Origin: Micromonospora thermarum
GTDB lineage: Bacteria; Actinomycetota; Actinomycetes; Mycobacteriales; Micromonosporaceae
Direction: 5' to 3'
NCBI RefSeq assembly: GCF_012034245.1
Contig: NZ_JAATEO010000012.1
Span: 112,684 to 176,683, forward strand
DNA length: 64,000 bases
Shown: piece after piece, positions 53,701 to 62,113 of the stretch
Position numbering within the stretch: the stretch's first letter is position 1
Layout of the letters: each line of letters opens with the position of its first letter
The notes under the pieces: generated by a model
The model's database searches: none
The model's input: the letters and a program-made list of their open reading frames with translations, nothing else
What the model was told of the DNA's origin: nothing
Translations under genes and position numbers: made by a program

Positions 53701-53944
53701 CGCGGGCCTGGTCGACCGGGCGGACGCCGAGGCGATGGCGGCCGGGTGGACCCTGGCCGCGCAGGTCCGCAACGCGCTGATGCTGGTGCGGGGCCGGGCC
53801 GGCGACCAGCTCCCGCGGCATGGGGTGGAACTGGCCGGCGTGGTGCGGCTGCTCGGCCGCGACGACCCGGGCGAGTTCCTCGACGAGTACCTGCGCACCG
53901 GCCGCCGGTCCCGCGCCGCGATGGAGCGGGTGCTGGAGAGCTGA
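50738..53944 (+). CDS. glnE: Bifunctional glutamine synthetase adenylyltransferase/deadenylyltransferase
   Basis: A 1068-aa GlnE with two nucleotidyltransferase domains. The first, MGKCGGDELNYVSDVDVIFV at about 270, is the deadenylylating half (GxG...SDxD). The second, GMGRLGGYESNYLSDADVLF at about 790, is the adenylylating half. GPGGLRDIEFAVQLLQL and GRGGLSDVEWAVQLLQL follow each. A Gly/Ala/Pro-rich insert of about 65 residues (about 80-145) interrupts the N-terminus. It adenylylates GlnA1 when nitrogen is plentiful; GlnA1 at 60435 has the target tyrosine. Confidence 0.96.
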   Translation: MSRPTRAAGRLARYGFGAGDVGLRAADLLGPDGLGLWRPDTQEPADEPAAELLAALSRAADPDLALRQLHRLVEAERRAAGGDDVAAVRGAGGVPAARGAGSARPARADGPAGGPGPAGTGSADSGGAGPAGGANGGIGTGSALIEALHDDAGLRRRLLAVLGASSALGDHLVANPGQWATLRTAPDGLAPPADGRLELSGAGQPIAVLRTAYRLALLRIAAADLTGGRGLEQTMAALSALADATLAAAYEIAVSELPEGTSRPRLAVVAMGKCGGDELNYVSDVDVIFVAAEDDDLPAATTIATRLIHICGLVAWPVDAALRPEGNRGPLVRTLASHLAYYRRWARTWEFQALLKARPAAGDLALGREWIDQLAPLVWRAAERPEAVEDVRAMRRKIIDNIPPKELEREIKRGPGGLRDIEFAVQLLQLVHGRVDETLRVPGTVPALRALVAGGYVGRADGEALLRGYRFLRAVEHRLQLQGLRRTHTVPTDPAALRWLAAALGYAATPGRSAVEEFRAEWVTHATEVRRLHAKLLYRPLLESVARVPADGLRLTPEAARNRLEILGFADPAGALRHLQALTGGVSRTAAIQRTLLPVLLSEFADAPEPDRGLLNYRQVSDKLGSTPWYLRLLRDEGPVARRLARVLSSSRYAADLLAREPEALRLLAEESELAPRPRDVLCEGFAAAAARHVDDPVEATRAVRALRRRELVRLACADVLSRAGSLTPSPPRAEERAAPGAGTSPPTLGLADVTAVGTALADVTDATLAAALRTARASQAPVPGLRFAVIGMGRLGGYESNYLSDADVLFVYDLPDGVSDGAAGAAAHAIAEELRRLLGMPAPDPPLGVDADLRPEGRQGPLVRSLAAYAQYYARWSKVWEAQALLRARFVCGDADLGAEFEAMIDPVRYPADGLTREQVVEIRRIKARVETERLPRGADPATHTKLGRGGLSDVEWAVQLLQLRHAGRLPALRGTRTLDALAAARDAGLVDRADAEAMAAGWTLAAQVRNALMLVRGRAGDQLPRHGVELAGVVRLLGRDDPGEFLDEYLRTGRRSRAAMERVLES

Positions 53945-53977
53945 CGCCCGGAAGGCCCTCGGCCCCACCGGCCGGCC

Positions 53978-54646
53978 CTACCGCCGGCGCACCAGCACGA
54001 CGTTGTCGAGCAGTGCCGCGTGTTGCCCGTCCGGGCCGGTGGCGGGCCGCTGTACGCCGTCGACCCGCTCGATGTCCCACCGGTCGGCGTCCAGGTCGAG
54101 CCCGGCCAGGGTCTCCTCCGGCGTGGGGAACCGTACGTGTGAATGGTCGTGCCGGCTCCACGGCGGCATCTCCCCGTGCTCGACGACCAGCAGCCGGCCA
54201 CCGGGCGCCACCGCCCGGGCCGCGGCGCGCAGCACATCCTCCCGGGGGAAGTCCAGCGGCGACTGGAGGAACTGCGCGGACACCAGGTCGAAGGCGCCGT
54301 CGGGGAACGTCCGGATGAGGTCGTGCCGCTGGAAGTCGATCAGAGCCGCCACACCGTCGGCGTCCGCCCGGGCGGCGGCCCGGTCGAGGGCGGTGGCGGA
54401 GATGTCCACGGCGGTCACCCGCCAGCCCCGTCCGGCCAACCAGATCGCGTCGGCCCCTTCGCCGCACCCCAGGTCCAGCGCGGTGCCGGCCGGCAGCGGA
54501 CCGGCGACGTCGACCAGGTGCGGATTGGGCCGGCCGCTCCAGATCTGGTCCCGCTGCCCGTAGAGCTCGTCCCAGAACCGGGCGGCCTCCGCGTCGACGT
54601 CCGGCGGCCGGACGTCGTCCGGCGCGCGGTCAGCACTCTCCCGCAC
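53978..54646 (-). CDS. SAM-dependent methyltransferase (class I)
   Basis: A 222-aa protein. RFWDELYGQRDQIWSGRPN leads into the SAM-binding ALDLGCGEGADAIWLAGRGW (motif I), VDISATALDRAAARA, DFQRHDLI, FDLVSAQFLQ and VLRAAARAVAPGGRLLVVEHG. It matches the TehB/UbiE-like small methyltransferases; the substrate is unknown. GTG 54646 follows AGGAGGAAC. It is convergent with glnE. Confidence 0.88.
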   Translation of the reverse strand: MRESADRAPDDVRPPDVDAEAARFWDELYGQRDQIWSGRPNPHLVDVAGPLPAGTALDLGCGEGADAIWLAGRGWRVTAVDISATALDRAAARADADGVAALIDFQRHDLIRTFPDGAFDLVSAQFLQSPLDFPREDVLRAAARAVAPGGRLLVVEHGEMPPWSRHDHSHVRFPTPEETLAGLDLDADRWDIERVDGVQRPATGPDGQHAALLDNVVLVRRR

Positions 54647-54837
54647 CGTTCCTCCTCACTGCTCGGCCCGATCTCCGGCGGGCCCGCTGTCGTGCCCGGC
54701 CCCGTTCAGGTCGGTCCCCGCGGGCCGCCTCGTCGGGCCGGCTCCCGGTCGGGGCCACGGAACGGCCCGTCGCGTCGATCGTTCCCCGGGAGCCGACGGA
54801 GCGGCAAGGTTCTTTGCCGGAACGGCAAACGGCGGGG

Positions 54838-56511
54838 TCAGCTGCCGAGCCGGTACTCCCCGGCGCCGGGCACGGTGACCGTGGCCCAGTCGCCGTCGCG
54901 GCCGAGCGTGGCGCCGCCGGTGACCGTCAGCCATCGGTTGTGGCGTACGCGGACCGGGACCGTGCCGGCCGCCGCCGTGCGGAACGTCACCGACGCCGCG
55001 TCGGAGCGGACCAGCTCGCCGGGGGCGCCGACGACGGGGCGCGACCCCTCGACCGCCCACACCCGCCAGTGCGGGCCGGACCAGACCGGGGTGAGGTAGG
55101 GCAGGCCGCCGGTGACCAGTTCCGCCTCGGCCCGGCCCACCCACGACAGCGGGGCGTCGGGAACGGCGACGTACTGCACGGCGTTGTCGACGAGCCAGTA
55201 CCGGTAGCTGGCCGGTGTCAACGGCACGCCGGTGCCGGCGGCGCCCGGCACGGTGGTGAAGAACAGCGGGTTGCGGTCGATGTCGGCCTGCCGCAGCCAG
55301 CCCCGGGCGAGCGGCACCTCACCGAGGGACGCCGCCTCCCAGTAGTCGCGGGTCGGCGGGATCTCCACCCGGCCGGTGAGGCGCTGACCGGCGAGGAAGT
55401 CCCGCAGCGGCGCGAAGTACGCCGGCCGGGCCGCCGGGTCGGTGACGCTGCGCAGGTCGGCCGGCGAGACCGGCGGCTGCCACCAGCACACCGCGGCCAG
55501 CAGCACGGCGAGCGTGATCGCCGTCGCCCGCCCGCCGCGCGCGGTGGCGGACCGGTCGCCGGTCGCCGCCGCCTCCGAGGTGGGCGGGGCAGTGGTGGGC
55601 CGCCGACCGGGCCGGATGGCGCGCGGCCACGTCGGCGGGCGTGCCGCGGCGGCCAGCACGGGCAGCGCGAACATCGCCGCGAGCCGGGTGGCGTTGAGCC
55701 CGACCGGGGTGTGCGCCAGCGCCGCGGCCAACACCCCCGCCGCGGACAGCAGCGCACCCGCCCGCACCGGCCGGTACGCCACCAGCGCGGCCACCAGCAG
55801 GCTGGTCACCACCGCGCGGGCGGTGTCGGTGCGGCTGATGTTCATCCAGCCGCCGTCGCCGAACAGCAGCGCGGTGACGCCGAGGGGCAGCGCGGCGGCG
55901 ACCCCGAGGGCCAGGCCGTCGGCGTACCGGCGGGACAGCAGCAGCGCCGCGCCGGCCAGGCCGACGAACAGGCCAGCCACCGGGCTGGTCGCCGACGCCA
56001 GCAGCGCCCCGAGGGCGGCCAGCCCGAGCCGGAGTGGTCCGCGTCGTCCCCCGAGCGTGCGGCCGCCCGGCCCCCGGTCCGGACCGCCGGGGAGGGTGAG
56101 AGCGAGCAGGGCGGCCAGGCCGAAGGCCACCCCGAGGCCGTACGTGACCCGGCCGGCGACCAGGTTGCCGGCGAGGGTGACCACGCCCACCAGGGCACCG
56201 AGCAGGGGCCGGGGCACCCCGGTCCGTGCCAGCAGGGCGGCGAGCACGGCCGCCGCCGCGACCAGCGCGAGCACGCCGGTCACCCGGACGCCGAACACCG
56301 CCATCACCGGCTGGGAGACCAGGCTGTAGCCGAACTGGTTCACGCCGCCGTACCAGCGCAGGTCGACCGGGGTGGTGCCGTGGGCGGCGAAGAAGTCGGC
56401 CCGGGCCACCTGGGCGGCCAGGTCCGAACCCGTCGGCGGCAACGTCAGGTACGTCACCCCGAGCACCACGGCCGACGCGGTGGCCAGCGCCACCACCCGA
56501 CTGTCCCGCAT
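54838..56511 (-). CDS. Multi-spanning membrane protein, GT-C-like architecture
   Basis: A 557-aa protein with about 10 to 12 membrane helices in the first 380 residues and a soluble C-terminal domain of about 170 residues (from about PVSPADLRSVTD). The early loop SDLAAQVARADFFAAHGTTP, then YGGVNQFGYSLVSQPV, resembles the first periplasmic loop of GT-C glycosyltransferases, but no family is certain. ATG 56511 follows GGAGGTGG. It is divergent from the two MptB-like genes with only 45 bases between, so one control region may serve both. Confidence 0.7.
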   Translation of the reverse strand: MRDSRVVALATASAVVLGVTYLTLPPTGSDLAAQVARADFFAAHGTTPVDLRWYGGVNQFGYSLVSQPVMAVFGVRVTGVLALVAAAAVLAALLARTGVPRPLLGALVGVVTLAGNLVAGRVTYGLGVAFGLAALLALTLPGGPDRGPGGRTLGGRRGPLRLGLAALGALLASATSPVAGLFVGLAGAALLLSRRYADGLALGVAAALPLGVTALLFGDGGWMNISRTDTARAVVTSLLVAALVAYRPVRAGALLSAAGVLAAALAHTPVGLNATRLAAMFALPVLAAAARPPTWPRAIRPGRRPTTAPPTSEAAATGDRSATARGGRATAITLAVLLAAVCWWQPPVSPADLRSVTDPAARPAYFAPLRDFLAGQRLTGRVEIPPTRDYWEAASLGEVPLARGWLRQADIDRNPLFFTTVPGAAGTGVPLTPASYRYWLVDNAVQYVAVPDAPLSWVGRAEAELVTGGLPYLTPVWSGPHWRVWAVEGSRPVVGAPGELVRSDAASVTFRTAAAGTVPVRVRHNRWLTVTGGATLGRDGDWATVTVPGAGEYRLGS

Positions 56512-56556
56512 GCCCACCTCCGTACCGCGACCACCGTACTGGCAGCATGTCCTTCC

Positions 56557-57975
56557 GTGCCTCTCCACCTCGCGCGCTGGACCGGCCTGGCCGGCTCGAC
56601 GATGCTCGCCGTCGCCGCCTTCCTCGGCGGCGCCCTGCCCTCCTCGTCGCACCTGGCGAACCCGGTCCGCATCTGGCAGGGCCCGAACGGGCCGCTGCTG
56701 ATCGCACTGTGGGTGGTCGGCCTGGTGCTGTCGGCCGGGGCCTGGTGGACGGTGCGCGACCGGGTGCCCTCCACGCGGTGGGCGCTGGTCACCGTCGGGC
56801 TCTGGCTGGTCCCGCTGCTGGTCGCGCCGCCGTTGGGCAGCCGGGACGTCTACGCGTACGCCTGCCAGGGCGCCACGTACGCGGCCGGCTTCAGCCCGTA
56901 CGAGCAGGGGGTGTCCGCCCTGCCGTGCCCGTGGCTGGACACGATCTCGCCGATCTGGCGGGACACCCCGGCGCCGTACGGGCCGCTGTTCGTGCTGGTC
57001 TCCGGGGCGGTGGTGGCGGCGACCGACTCGCTGATCGCCAGCATCGTCGTGTTCCGGCTGCTCGCGGTGGCCGGCGTCGGCCTCACCGCGGCCGTGCTGC
57101 CGGTGCTGGCCCGCCGGTGCGGGGTGGCGCCCGAGCGGGCGCTGTGGCTGGCGCTCGGCTCCCCGCTGGTCGGGGTGCACCTGGTCTCCGGCGCGCACAA
57201 CGACGCGCTGATGGTCGGGCTGCTCGTCGCCGGGCTGGCGGTCGTGGCGTCCCGGCCCGGGCGCCCCGGCCCGCTGCTGGCCGGGGGCGTGCTGCTCGGC
57301 CTGGCCGTCGGGATCAAGGTGACGGCGCTGGTCGTGGTGCCGTTCGCGGCGCTGGCCGCGCTCGCCGGGGCGTACTCGATCCGGGGGCTGATCCGCGACG
57401 GCGGGTGGGTGGTCGGCGGCGCGGTGGGCACCGTCGCCGGGGTGACGTTCGCCGCCGGGTTGGACTTCGGCTGGATCGGTGGGCTGGAACGCGGCGGCGA
57501 CGTGATCGGCTGGACCTCGCCGCCGACCGCGCTCGGGCAGACGTTCGGCTACCTGGTGCTGCCCTTCGGCTGGCACGTCGACGCGCTGCCGGCCACCCGG
57601 GGGATCGGCTTGGCGGTGCTCGTCCTGCTGCTGCCGTGGCTGTGGTGGCGGGCGCGGAACCGGGACGCGCTGTGGCACGCCGGGCTCGCGCTGACCGCCA
57701 CGGTCGCGCTCGCGCCGCTCTTCCACCCCTGGTACTGGACCTGGCCCCTCGCGGTGCTCGCGGCGACCGCCCGCCGGGCCGACTGGGCCGCCCTGGTCGC
57801 GCTGGTCGCGTCGTTCCTGGTGCTCCCGGACGGCACCGGGCTGCCCCGGTACACCAAGACCGCCGGCGCGCCGCTGATGACGCTGCTGGTGATCGTGGTG
57901 ACGGTCCGCTTGGTACGGTCGGCACGGGCGGCCCGTCGGCCGGCCGCCGCCGAGTCGGGAGGGATACGCCGGTGA
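56557..57975 (+). CDS. MptB-like polyprenol-phosphomannose alpha-1,6-mannosyltransferase (copy 1)
   Basis: A 472-aa GT-C protein with about 12 helices. Motifs GSRDVYAYACQG, SPIWRDTPAPYGPLF and GVHLVSGAHNDALM match the MptB family, in which the first Asp in DVYAY acts in catalysis. MptB extends mannan chains of lipomannan in Corynebacteriales; the product here is inferred. GTG 56557 was chosen because MPLHLARWTG begins the first helix. Its stop overlaps the start of the second copy. Confidence 0.85.
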   Translation: MPLHLARWTGLAGSTMLAVAAFLGGALPSSSHLANPVRIWQGPNGPLLIALWVVGLVLSAGAWWTVRDRVPSTRWALVTVGLWLVPLLVAPPLGSRDVYAYACQGATYAAGFSPYEQGVSALPCPWLDTISPIWRDTPAPYGPLFVLVSGAVVAATDSLIASIVVFRLLAVAGVGLTAAVLPVLARRCGVAPERALWLALGSPLVGVHLVSGAHNDALMVGLLVAGLAVVASRPGRPGPLLAGGVLLGLAVGIKVTALVVVPFAALAALAGAYSIRGLIRDGGWVVGGAVGTVAGVTFAAGLDFGWIGGLERGGDVIGWTSPPTALGQTFGYLVLPFGWHVDALPATRGIGLAVLVLLLPWLWWRARNRDALWHAGLALTATVALAPLFHPWYWTWPLAVLAATARRADWAALVALVASFLVLPDGTGLPRYTKTAGAPLMTLLVIVVTVRLVRSARAARRPAAAESGGIRR

Positions 57976-59447
57976 CCGGACCCGGCGCAACGCCGGGCCC
58001 GACCGCGCCCGGACGGGCGCTCGTCGCGCGGTACGCCGGTCTGACCGGCGCCGTGCTGCTGGCCGTCGCCGGCTACGTGGGCGGTGCGCTGCCCGGCACC
58101 ACCGCCGACCGGGTGTGGCACTCCGCGGACGGCCCGCTGACCGTCGCGCTCTGGCTGCTCGGCACCGGCCTGCTCGTCGGCGCCTGGTGGGCGCTGCGCG
58201 ACGACGCGCCGTCGACCGGCTGGGCGTACCGCACGGCGGGGTTGTGGGTGCTGCCGCTGCTCGTCGCCCCGCCGCTGGGGAGCCGGGACGTCTACTCGTA
58301 CGCCTGCCAGGGCTGGGCGTACGCGCACGGCGCCGACCCGTACGCGACCGGGGTGGCGGCGGCCGGCTGCCCGTGGGTGGACGCGGTCGCGCCGATCTGG
58401 CGGGACACGCCGGCACCGTACGGGCCGGTCTTCGTGCTGCTCGCGGCGCTGGCGGTGACGCTCGGCGGCGGGCTGGTCGGCGCGGTGGTGGTGCTGCGGC
58501 TGGTCGCCGTGGCCGGTGTGCTGCTCGCCGGGCTGTGCCTGCTCGGGCTGGCCCGGGCGGCAGGCGCGCCGACCCGCCGGGCGGTCTGGCTGGCGCTGGC
58601 CTGCCCACTGGTCGGCGTGCACCTGGTGGCCGGCGCCCACAACGACGCGGTGATGCTCGGGCTGCTGCTGCTCGGCCTGCTGGTGCTGGTCCGGTTCCCC
58701 GGCAAGCCGCGCCCGCTGCTGGTCGCCGGCGTGCTGCTGGGGCTGGCGGTGGGCGTGAAGGCGACCGCGCTGGTGGTGCTGCCGTTCGCGGTCCTGGCGG
58801 CGGTGCTCGGCCGCTACACCGTACGGTCGCTGCTGCGCGACGGCGGTTGGCTGGCCGCCGGGGCGTTCGCCGCCCTGGCGGGTGCCTCGCTGCTCTCCGG
58901 TCTCGGCCTGGGCTGGGTACGTGGGCTGAACCGCAGCGGGGACTCGGAGCAGTGGACGTCGCCCCCGACGGCCGTCGGCATGGTCGTCGACTACGCCGGT
59001 GAGCTGTTCGGCCGGCAGCCCGCCGCGGTCCCGGTGGCGCGGGCGGTGGCGCTGGCCGTGCTGGTCGCCCTGCTGGCGCTGCTGTGGTGGCGGGCCTGGT
59101 CGGCGTTGCGCGAGTTGAACGACGTCCGGCAGCGGGTGGCGCGGATCGACGCCGCCCGGGTGCGGGTGGCCCTGCTCGGGGCGGGGCTGGCGCTGGCCGC
59201 CACGGTCGCCCTGGCCCCGGTGTTCCACCCCTGGTACGCGACCTGGCCGCTGGCCGTGCTGGCGGTCGTGGCGGTGCGGACCGGCTGGTTCGTGCTGCCG
59301 TGCGCGGTCGCGGCCTTCCTCGCGCTGCCCGACGGCACCAACGTCGCCCGGCTGGCCAAGGCCCCGGGCGCGGTGGCGATGACCGCCCTGGTCGTCGCAC
59401 TGGCCGTCTGGGGTCTGCCCCGGCTCCGGCACGCCCGGCTGCGCTGA
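57972..59447 (+). CDS. MptB-like mannosyltransferase (copy 2)
   Basis: A 491-aa GT-C protein that parallels copy 1 almost throughout: GSRDVYSYACQGWAYAHG, PIWRDTPAPYGPVF, GVHLVAGAHNDAVM, LLGLAVGVKATALVVLP and FHPWYATWPLAV. It has an insert around LRELNDVRQRVARIDAAR in the last helical hairpin that copy 1 lacks. GTG 57972 overlaps the stop of copy 1, so the two arose by tandem duplication and are co-translated. They may act in sequence or as a pair. Confidence 0.85.
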   Translation: MTGPGATPGPTAPGRALVARYAGLTGAVLLAVAGYVGGALPGTTADRVWHSADGPLTVALWLLGTGLLVGAWWALRDDAPSTGWAYRTAGLWVLPLLVAPPLGSRDVYSYACQGWAYAHGADPYATGVAAAGCPWVDAVAPIWRDTPAPYGPVFVLLAALAVTLGGGLVGAVVVLRLVAVAGVLLAGLCLLGLARAAGAPTRRAVWLALACPLVGVHLVAGAHNDAVMLGLLLLGLLVLVRFPGKPRPLLVAGVLLGLAVGVKATALVVLPFAVLAAVLGRYTVRSLLRDGGWLAAGAFAALAGASLLSGLGLGWVRGLNRSGDSEQWTSPPTAVGMVVDYAGELFGRQPAAVPVARAVALAVLVALLALLWWRAWSALRELNDVRQRVARIDAARVRVALLGAGLALAATVALAPVFHPWYATWPLAVLAVVAVRTGWFVLPCAVAAFLALPDGTNVARLAKAPGAVAMTALVVALAVWGLPRLRHARLR

Positions 59448-59461
59448 TTCTCGGCAATTCC

Positions 59462-59490
59462 TTGACCCGGGAGTCCCGTCACCCTACATT
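59462..59490 (+). promoter_or_regulatory. Promoter of the ArsR/AHSA1 pair
   Basis: TTGACC (59462-59467) and TACATT (59485-59490) are 17 bases apart, a good housekeeping promoter in an AT-richer pocket that ends just before the repressor-type operator. Confidence 0.65.
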
Positions 59491-59505
59491 TAACGCATCG
59501 GCTAA

Positions 59506-59521
59506 TTAACGAGGTGGTTAA
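59506..59521 (+). promoter_or_regulatory. Candidate ArsR operator overlapping the ribosome site
   Basis: TTAAC-GAGGTG-GTTAA has perfect 5-base arms. It lies downstream of the promoter and contains the GAGGTGG ribosome site for GTG 59527, so a bound repressor would block both elongation and initiation. Confidence 0.5.
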
Positions 59522-59526
59522 GCAAA

Positions 59527-59880
59527 GTGGCGACCGATCGACTCAGCGTCATCTTCTCGGCGCTGGCGGACCCGACCCGCCGGGCGATCCTCGCCCGGCT
59601 GGCCGACGGCGACGCCACCGTCACGGAGCTGGCCGAGCCGTTCGACATCAGCCTGCCGGCGATCTCCCGTCACCTGAAGGTGCTGGAGCAGGCCGGCCTC
59701 ATCACCCGCAGCCGGACCGCACAGTGGCGCTCCAGCAGCCTGAACCCGGAACCGCTCCGGGAGGCCACGGCCTGGATGGAGCGCTACCGGCGGCACTGGG
59801 ACGCCAGCTTCGACCGGCTCGACGCCCACCTGCGCCGGATCCAGGCGCAGGCACCGCAGACGACGAACGATCCGCAGTGA
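59527..59880 (+). CDS. ArsR/SmtB-type HTH regulator
   Basis: A 117-aa protein: VIFSALADPTRRAILARLAD, then ISLPAISRHLKVLEQAGLI, the ArsR winged helix, followed by a helical tail (WMERYRRHWDASFDRLDAHL). It has no cysteine, so it is probably not a metal sensor. It is the usual partner of AHSA1/SRPBCC proteins in actinomycetes. The start is GTG 59527 with GAGGTGG upstream. Confidence 0.9.
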   Translation: MATDRLSVIFSALADPTRRAILARLADGDATVTELAEPFDISLPAISRHLKVLEQAGLITRSRTAQWRSSSLNPEPLREATAWMERYRRHWDASFDRLDAHLRRIQAQAPQTTNDPQ

Positions 59881-59894
59881 GAGAGGACAGCACG

Positions 59895-60353
59895 ATGACC
59901 GACACCACCAACGAACTCGTCATGACCCGCGTCTTCGACGCGCCCCGGGAGCTGGTCTGGCGGGCCTTCACCGATCCCGACCAGTTCGCCGCCTGGTTCG
60001 GCCCGGTGGGCTGGTCGGTGCCGCGCGAGACGGTCGACTTCGACGTCCGCGTGGGCGGGCACCAGCGCTTCACCATGGTCAACGACGACGACCCGACGAA
60101 GACCTCCCCGGCGGACGGCACCTTCGCCGAGATCGTCGAGAACGAGCTGCTGGTCGGCTACGAGGAGGTCAAGGGTGTGCCGGGCCTGGAGGACGGCACG
60201 CGGATGACCCTGCGGCTGGAGTTCCACGACGAGCCGGGCGGCAAGACCCGGCTGGAGCTGCGGCAGGGCCCGTTCCCGGCGGACTGGCGGTCGGGCGCCG
60301 AGCAGGGCTGGGGCAGCTCCTTCACGAAGCTGGACGCGCTGCTCGCTCGCTGA
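59895..60353 (+). CDS. AHSA1/SRPBCC domain protein
   Basis: A 152-aa START-like fold protein: VMTRVFDAPRELVWRAFTDP, FAAWFGPVGWSVP, VRVGGHQRFTM and the C-terminal GWGSSFTKLDALLAR, which is the classic end of AHSA1 (SRPBCC) proteins. The family binds hydrophobic ligands. It follows the ArsR gene by 14 bases, and the pair likely forms one unit. Confidence 0.92.
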   Translation: MTDTTNELVMTRVFDAPRELVWRAFTDPDQFAAWFGPVGWSVPRETVDFDVRVGGHQRFTMVNDDDPTKTSPADGTFAEIVENELLVGYEEVKGVPGLEDGTRMTLRLEFHDEPGGKTRLELRQGPFPADWRSGAEQGWGSSFTKLDALLAR

Positions 60354-60434
60354 GGCACGAACGGCCGGGCCGGCCCCGCGGTGTCGCGGAGCCGGCCCGG
60401 CCGGTGCTGAGGTGATGCGTGCCGGTGCGGCCGC

Positions 60435-61859
60435 TCAGCAGTCGAAGTACATCGCGAACTCGTGCGGGGTCGGGCGCAGGCGCACCGGGTCGACCTCGTT
60501 GGCCCGCTTCCACTCGACCCAGGTCGAGATCAGGTCCGGCGTGAACACGCCGCCGTCGAGCAGGTAGTCGTGGTCGGCCTCGAGCGCGTCGAGCACCTCC
60601 GGCAGCGAGCCCGGCACCTGCTTGACGCCGCCCCACTCCTCCGGCGGCAGGTCGTACAGGTCCTTGTCGATCGGCGCCGGCGGCTCGATCTTGTTCTTGA
60701 TGCCGTCCAGGCCGGCCATCAGCATGGCCGAGAAGGCCAGGTAGACGTTCGCCGACGGGTCCGGCACGCGGAACTCGACCCGCTTGGCCTTCGGGTTGCT
60801 GCCGGTCACCGGGATCCGGGTGCAGGCGGACCGGTTGCGCTGCGAGTAGACCAGGTTGACCGGCGCCTCGAAGCCCGGCACCAGGCGACGGTACGAGTTG
60901 ACCGTGGGGTTGGTGAAGGCCAGCAGCGACGGGGCGTGGTGCAGCAGCCCGCCGATGTACCAGCGGGCGGTGTCGGACAGGCCGGCATAGCCGGTCTCGT
61001 CGTAGAACAGCGGCTCGCCGTTCAGCCAGAGGCTCTGGTGGGTGTGCATGCCGGAGCCGTTGTCACCGAAGAGCGGCTTCGGCATGAAGGTGGCGGTCTT
61101 GCCGTTCGCCCAGGCCTCGTTCTTCACGATGTACTTGAAGAGCTGGAGCTGGTCACCGGCGTGCAGCAGGGTGGAGAACTTGTAGTTGATCTCCGCCTGG
61201 CCGGCGGTGCCCACCTCGTGGTGCGAGCGCTCCACGGTGAAGCCGGTGTCGACGAGCCGGCGGACGATCTTGTCGCGCAGGTCGGCGTAGTGGTCGACCG
61301 GCGGCACCGGGAAGTAGCCGCCCTTGTACGCGGTCTTGTAGCCGCGGTTGCCGCCCACCTCCTCGCGGCCGGTGTTCCACGCGCCCTCGATCGAGTCGAT
61401 GTAGTAGAACGCCTGGTGCGCCGAGGTCTCGTGGCGGATCGAGTCGAAGATGTAGAACTCGGCCTCCGGGCCGAAGTACGCGGTGTCGGCGATGCCGCTC
61501 GCCGCCAGGTAGGCCTCGGCCTTCTTCGCCACGTTCCGCGGGTCGCGGGTGTACGCCTCGCGGGTGAACGGGTCGTGGATGAAGAAGTTCAGCGCGAGGG
61601 TCTTCTGCGCGCGGAAGGGGTCGATGAAGGCGGTGGCGACGTCCGGGAGCAGGAGCATGTCCGACTCGTGGATGGCCTGGAAACCGCGGATGGACGACCC
61701 GTCGAAGGCGAGGCCGTCGGTGAAGAGATCGTCGTCGACCGACTCGACGGGCAGATTGAAGTGCTGCATCACGCCGGGCAGGTCACAGAAACGTACGTCG
61801 ACGAACTTCACGTCCTCGTTCTTGAGGTAACGCAGGAGTTCCTCGGGGTTGGCGAACAC
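60435..61859 (-). CDS. glnA: Glutamine synthetase, type I, adenylylated form
   Basis: A 474-aa GSI-beta enzyme: [50 protein letters not shown] and the adenylylation site [11 protein letters not shown] with Tyr402. It makes glutamine from glutamate and ammonia in a dodecamer and is switched off when GlnE adds AMP to that tyrosine. GTG 61859 follows AGGAGGA; an upstream in-frame GTG would add seven residues. A GlnR-type box lies 81 bases upstream. Confidence 0.97.
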   Translation of the reverse strand: MFANPEELLRYLKNEDVKFVDVRFCDLPGVMQHFNLPVESVDDDLFTDGLAFDGSSIRGFQAIHESDMLLLPDVATAFIDPFRAQKTLALNFFIHDPFTREAYTRDPRNVAKKAEAYLAASGIADTAYFGPEAEFYIFDSIRHETSAHQAFYYIDSIEGAWNTGREEVGGNRGYKTAYKGGYFPVPPVDHYADLRDKIVRRLVDTGFTVERSHHEVGTAGQAEINYKFSTLLHAGDQLQLFKYIVKNEAWANGKTATFMPKPLFGDNGSGMHTHQSLWLNGEPLFYDETGYAGLSDTARWYIGGLLHHAPSLLAFTNPTVNSYRRLVPGFEAPVNLVYSQRNRSACTRIPVTGSNPKAKRVEFRVPDPSANVYLAFSAMLMAGLDGIKNKIEPPAPIDKDLYDLPPEEWGGVKQVPGSLPEVLDALEADHDYLLDGGVFTPDLISTWVEWKRANEVDPVRLRPTPHEFAMYFDC

Positions 61860-61939
61860 TCGTCCTCCTGGCACGTCCACTGGGTGGCTAGGCTTCTGGC
61901 GACGCTATGGCCGCGCGGTTGCCCGGCCATGTCTTCAGT

Positions 61940-61955
61940 GTTTCTGCCGTGTTAC
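61940..61955 (-). promoter_or_regulatory. GlnR-type box upstream of glnA1
   Basis: Read on the minus strand the sequence is GTAAC-ACGGCA-GAAAC, an exact GTnAC-n6-GAAAC match to the GlnR consensus of actinomycetes. It is 81 bases before the start of glnA1 and on the same strand, consistent with nitrogen-dependent control. Confidence 0.75.
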
Positions 61956-62099
61956 GTCCCTCGCGGAGGGTCATCCGCGCGGCTCAACCGCACCTGGCCG
62001 GCCGGTGGGAGGCGTCCGGCTGTGCCAGTGTAATGACAAGTGCGACGCTTGGTCCGTTTTTGCGCCCTGGGGCGGCCGATCCCGTCCGGGCCGCCTGAC

Positions 62100-62105
62100 T
62101 ACCCT
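62100..62105 (+). promoter_or_regulatory. -10 element of the RDD gene (leaderless-type)
   Basis: TACCCT lies eight bases before GTG 62114, in the intergenic region between glnA1 and the RDD gene. No ribosome site precedes the start. Confidence 0.35.
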
Positions 62106-62113
62106 TGTCCGTT

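Noticed and set aside
54838..59457. A 1539-codon open frame on the minus strand across the MptB-like genes
   Set aside because: Its N-terminal two thirds is Arg/Pro/Gly-rich and lies antisense to two clearly coding GT-C genes. Only the last 557 codons are real coding sequence.
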